This document shows, piece after piece, positions 62,140-64,000 of a stretch of DNA of 64,000 nt. The notes beneath the pieces were generated by a model that saw nothing but the letters and a program-made list of their open reading frames with translations, searched no databases and was not told the origin of the DNA. This DNA comes from Muribaculaceae bacterium (GTDB taxonomy: Bacteria > Bacteroidota > Bacteroidia > Bacteroidales > Muribaculaceae). The position numbers were made by a program, and so were the translations under genes. Location of the stretch: assembly GCA_017548365.1 (NCBI GenBank), contig JAFZAC010000016.1, positions 124,001-188,000 on the forward strand, read 5' to 3'. Every line of letters begins with the position of its first letter. The stretch's first letter is position 1.

Positions 62140-63378
62140 TTAATCTTTCTGGAACAAATCTCTAGTATATACTTTGCTTAAAACATCTTCAATGTTTTGA
62201 TCATAACGGTTTGCTAAAATTACATGAGACTGACGTTTAAACTCATCTAGGTCATTCACCACCTTGCTGCCGAAGAATGTGGAGCCATCGTCAAGAGTGG
62301 GTTCGTAAATGATGACTTTTGCGCCTTTGGCTTTGATGCGTTTCATTACGCCCTGGATGGAGGACTGGCGGAAGTTATCGCTGCCTGACTTCATCGTTAA
62401 GCGATATACGCCAATCACGCATTCGCGCTCCTCGTTCTTCGAGTAGTCGCCACGTTGATAGTAGTCGTAATAACCAGCCATACTCAAGACACGATCAGCG
62501 ATGAAATCTTTTCTCGTGCGGTTGCTCTCGACGATAGCCTCGATTAGGTTCTCAGGAACATCGGCATAATTGGCAAGCAACTGCTTGGTGTCTTTGGGCA
62601 AGCAATAACCGCCGTAACCGAAGCTGGGGTTGTTGTAATGGGAACCAATGCGCGGATCAAGGCAGACACCGTTGATTATCGCCTTTGTGTCAAGGCCTTT
62701 CATCTCGGCGTAAGTGTCAAGTTCGTTGAAGTAACTTACTCGCAGGGCAAGGTAAGTATTAGCGAACAACTTCACCGCCTCTGCCTCAGTCAAACCCATG
62801 AACAAGGTGTCCACATCAGGCTTTAAAGCTCCTTCTTGGAGAAGTTCGGCGAACTTATGAGCAGCCTTGTTAAGTCGTTCGTCGCCTTCAGGACGGCCGA
62901 CTATGATGCGACTGGGGTATAAATTATCATAAAGCGCCTTCGTCTCTCGGAGAAACTCGGGCGCAAACAAGATGTTTTCTGAACCATACTTCTGACGAAC
63001 GCTCTCGGTATAACCCACAGGTATCGTCGATTTGATGACCATGATGGCGTTGGGATTGACCTTCATCACCAGTTCAATCACTTCTTCCACATGGCGTGTG
63101 TCAAAGTAGTTGTTGACTGGGTCATAGTTAGTTGGGGTGGCTATCACAACAAAATCCGCCTCACTGTAAGCCTTTTCGGCATCGAGTGTGGCGGTCAGTC
63201 TCAGTGGTTTATCTGCGAGATATTGTTCAATAAAGTCGTCCTGGATTGGTGAAATGTGATTGTTGATTTTGTCAACCTTCTCTTGCACTACGTCCACTGC
63301 AACGACATCATTATGCTGCGCAAGCAGAGTCGCAATGCTCAATCCCACATATCCAGTTCCTGCTACTGCTATCTTCAT
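62140..63378 (-). CDS. ugd: UDP-glucose 6-dehydrogenase family protein
   Basis: A 412-residue nucleotide-sugar dehydrogenase: [20 protein letters not shown] at the NAD site, [37 protein letters not shown], and the catalytic cysteine in [15 protein letters not shown]. It makes UDP-glucuronate, or a related uronic acid, for the polymer. It is the first gene of the locus, with ATG at 63378. Its last ~110 bases (62140-62255) are AT-rich like the genes after it, while the rest is G+C-richer like the chromosome backbone, suggesting a recombination boundary inside the gene. Confidence 0.93.
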   Translation of the reverse strand: MKIAVAGTGYVGLSIATLLAQHNDVVAVDVVQEKVDKINNHISPIQDDFIEQYLADKPLRLTATLDAEKAYSEADFVVIATPTNYDPVNNYFDTRHVEEVIELVMKVNPNAIMVIKSTIPVGYTESVRQKYGSENILFAPEFLRETKALYDNLYPSRIIVGRPEGDERLNKAAHKFAELLQEGALKPDVDTLFMGLTEAEAVKLFANTYLALRVSYFNELDTYAEMKGLDTKAIINGVCLDPRIGSHYNNPSFGYGGYCLPKDTKQLLANYADVPENLIEAIVESNRTRKDFIADRVLSMAGYYDYYQRGDYSKNEERECVIGVYRLTMKSGSDNFRQSSIQGVMKRIKAKGAKVIIYEPTLDDGSTFFGSKVVNDLDEFKRQSHVILANRYDQNIEDVLSKVYTRDLFQKD

Positions 63379-63422
63379 AAAAAACAAAAAGGGGTTTATA
63401 AAATGTGAGTTTTTCGGGCAGG

Positions 63423-63467
63423 TGTAATAATTTGGGTATTACAATGCAGAAAAAAGCACTGTAACAC
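63423..63467 (-). promoter_or_regulatory. Mutually exclusive hairpins in the polysaccharide-locus leader
   Basis: In minus-strand RNA, segment A (63467-63456) pairs with segment B (63447-63436) over 12 base pairs including two G-U, with an 8-base loop. B, through UGUAAUA (63443-63437), can instead pair with segment C UAUUACA (63429-63423) over 7 base pairs. This A:B versus B:C layout resembles an attenuator, but no U-tract follows either stem. Confidence 0.4.
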
Positions 63468-63567
63468 AGAAAATTACCTCAATTTATAAACTTAACAATC
63501 CCAAAGATTGCAAGTGTCTTGTATAATACAATTATTCTCTCATTATAATAATGTATTACTAAACATG

Positions 63568-63575
63568 CAAAGGTA
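63568..63575 (-). promoter_or_regulatory. Probable -7 element of the polysaccharide locus
   Basis: TACCTTTG on the minus strand, with AAACATGC just after it in the plus-strand reading, the same flank seen at the M48 peptidase promoter. No -33 TTG at 19-21 bases. Confidence 0.5.
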
Positions 63576-63779
63576 GTTAATTTTTAATATTTACCCTTCG
63601 TTTTTTTCTATTTGTTTCGTTAATTTTTCTAAAATGTAAATATTGCAAATATTCAATATCTGCAAGGATTAGCAACGTTTTTCAAACAAAACTTTGTCAC
63701 AGCTTTAGACTCTATTCTCTTTGCCGTTAAAATTTCTCAATATTTTTAAGGGTTTAATACAAGATATTCAAAAATATGT

Positions 63780-63787
63780 TATCTTTG
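63780..63787 (+). promoter_or_regulatory. Probable -7 element of the last gene
   Basis: TATCTTTG on the plus strand, 120 bases before the ATG at 63908. No TTG at normal spacing. The long leader after it contains a six-codon open frame (63815-63835) and a bulged hairpin (63829-63857). Confidence 0.5.
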
Positions 63788-63907
63788 TGCACAACAAGAC
63801 CACAGACTATTTTCATGGGCCTAAGTTTGAGGTGAAAAGTGTTTATCACACAACCTCCAAATACACAATTGCTTAATTAAAAAACAAAAACCATAAAACC
63901 ATTCATT

Positions 63908-64000
63908 ATGTATAAAATTGAAAATCACCCTATTCTTGACCTTCCAAAAGAAGAATTCGTGGAATTCCAATTTGAAGGAAGAACCGTTCGCGGACAAAAA
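63908..64000 (+). CDS. Start of a probable 2Fe-2S-domain oxidoreductase (3' end outside window)
   Basis: Only 31 codons are visible: MYKIENHPILDLPKEEFVEF continuing to QFEGRTVRGQK. The pattern of a short lead-in then E-F-x-F-x-G-x-x-V-x-G matches the start of the 2Fe-2S (plant-ferredoxin-like) domain found in sarcosine-oxidase-alpha-like and related FAD oxidoreductases, where a GxTIAAAL stretch and the cluster cysteines follow. The rest lies outside the window, so the call is tentative. The ATG fits an A-rich Bacteroidetes leader. Confidence 0.5.
   Translation, partial: MYKIENHPILDLPKEEFVEFQFEGRTVRGQK

Larger units (their letters stand above)
63379..63779. other. Long divergent intergenic region and leader of the polysaccharide locus
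   Basis: No coding frame is visible. On the minus strand TACCTTTG (63575-63568) is a good -7 match for the locus, giving a leader of about 185 bases before ugd; no TTG is found at normal spacing. The leader holds two overlapping hairpins (63423-63467). The upstream part, 63576-63779, is AT-rich with short repeats of GTTAATTTTT and a weak 9-base inverted repeat, but nothing convincing as an invertible promoter. Confidence 0.55.

Noticed and set aside
63576-63779. Possible invertible promoter of the Bacteroides capsule type
   Set aside because: Only a 9-base AT-only-type inverted repeat (63586-63594 and 63636-63644) and a 10-base direct repeat were found, too short and too simple; no invertase gene is in the window.
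1-64000. CRISPR array, tRNA, rRNA, insertion sequence or prophage
   Set aside because: No regularly spaced repeats, cloverleaf-type sequence, transposase motif or phage structural gene was found on either strand when reading through.

Overview
This window looks like the chromosome of an anaerobic gut-type Bacteroidales bacterium, closest in feel to the Muribaculaceae/Prevotellaceae/Bacteroides group. The evidence is the Bacteroidetes promoter form (TTG about 19-20 bases upstream of TAnnTTTG) before many genes, the near absence of purine-rich ribosome sites, the Bacteroidetes-type omega subunit, a short type III phosphoglycerate dehydrogenase, an indolepyruvate oxidoreductase alpha subunit without its ferredoxin tail, and strictly anaerobic enzymes. 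No rRNA, tRNA, transposase, phage gene or CRISPR array was seen.

Positions 1-17300 are mostly housekeeping: typA (5' end cut by the window), a Sel1-repeat protein, bamD and an RNA polymerase omega-like gene on the plus strand; a small outer-membrane barrel protein and gdhA on the minus strand; serC-serA for serine; a tRNA-dihydrouridine synthase; a large membrane Ser/Thr kinase with an unusual extracytoplasmic half; trmN6; and a three-gene NAD(H)-linked [FeFe] hydrogenase operon. Positions 17584-25555 hold an orphan Wza-like export lipoprotein, then two convergent units that together look like an amino-acid fermentation module: ptb-buk on the plus strand, facing CoA-transferase, aminotransferase and iorB-iorA on the minus strand. 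A transaminase would make the 2-oxoacid, IorAB would make acyl-CoA plus reduced ferredoxin, and Ptb-Buk or the CoA-transferase would conserve the thioester energy. The nearby hydrogenase is a plausible electron outlet.

Positions 25842-33927 hold a nucleoside-deoxyribosyltransferase-like orphan, a very large MltD-type lytic transglycosylase, an M48 peptidase with a possible TerB-like tail, lon, and a YbjQ-family protein.

Positions 34086-63378 are one tightly packed minus-strand surface-polysaccharide locus of about 29 kb, read from ugd down to a DegT aminotransferase and closed by a strong terminator at 34033-34061. It has nucleotide-sugar enzymes (Ugd, RmlA, a PglF-like dehydratase, a DegT aminotransferase, a PglD-like acetyltransferase), a PglC-like initiating transferase, a flippase, an EpsG-like polymerase, five glycosyltransferase-type proteins, two pairs of polysaccharide pyruvyltransferase plus FrhB-like iron-sulphur protein, a deacetylase, an O-acyltransferase and an ATP-grasp ligase. 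Embedded at 37844-44518 is the most interesting item: a compact acyl-carrier-protein cassette (AMP ligase, GNAT, ACP, KAS III, left-handed beta-helix acyltransferase, second ACP, two SDRs, MBL hydrolase) that may build a special acyl or aminoacyl group for the glycan.

The window ends in a long leader and the first codons of a gene resembling a 2Fe-2S-containing oxidoreductase subunit.
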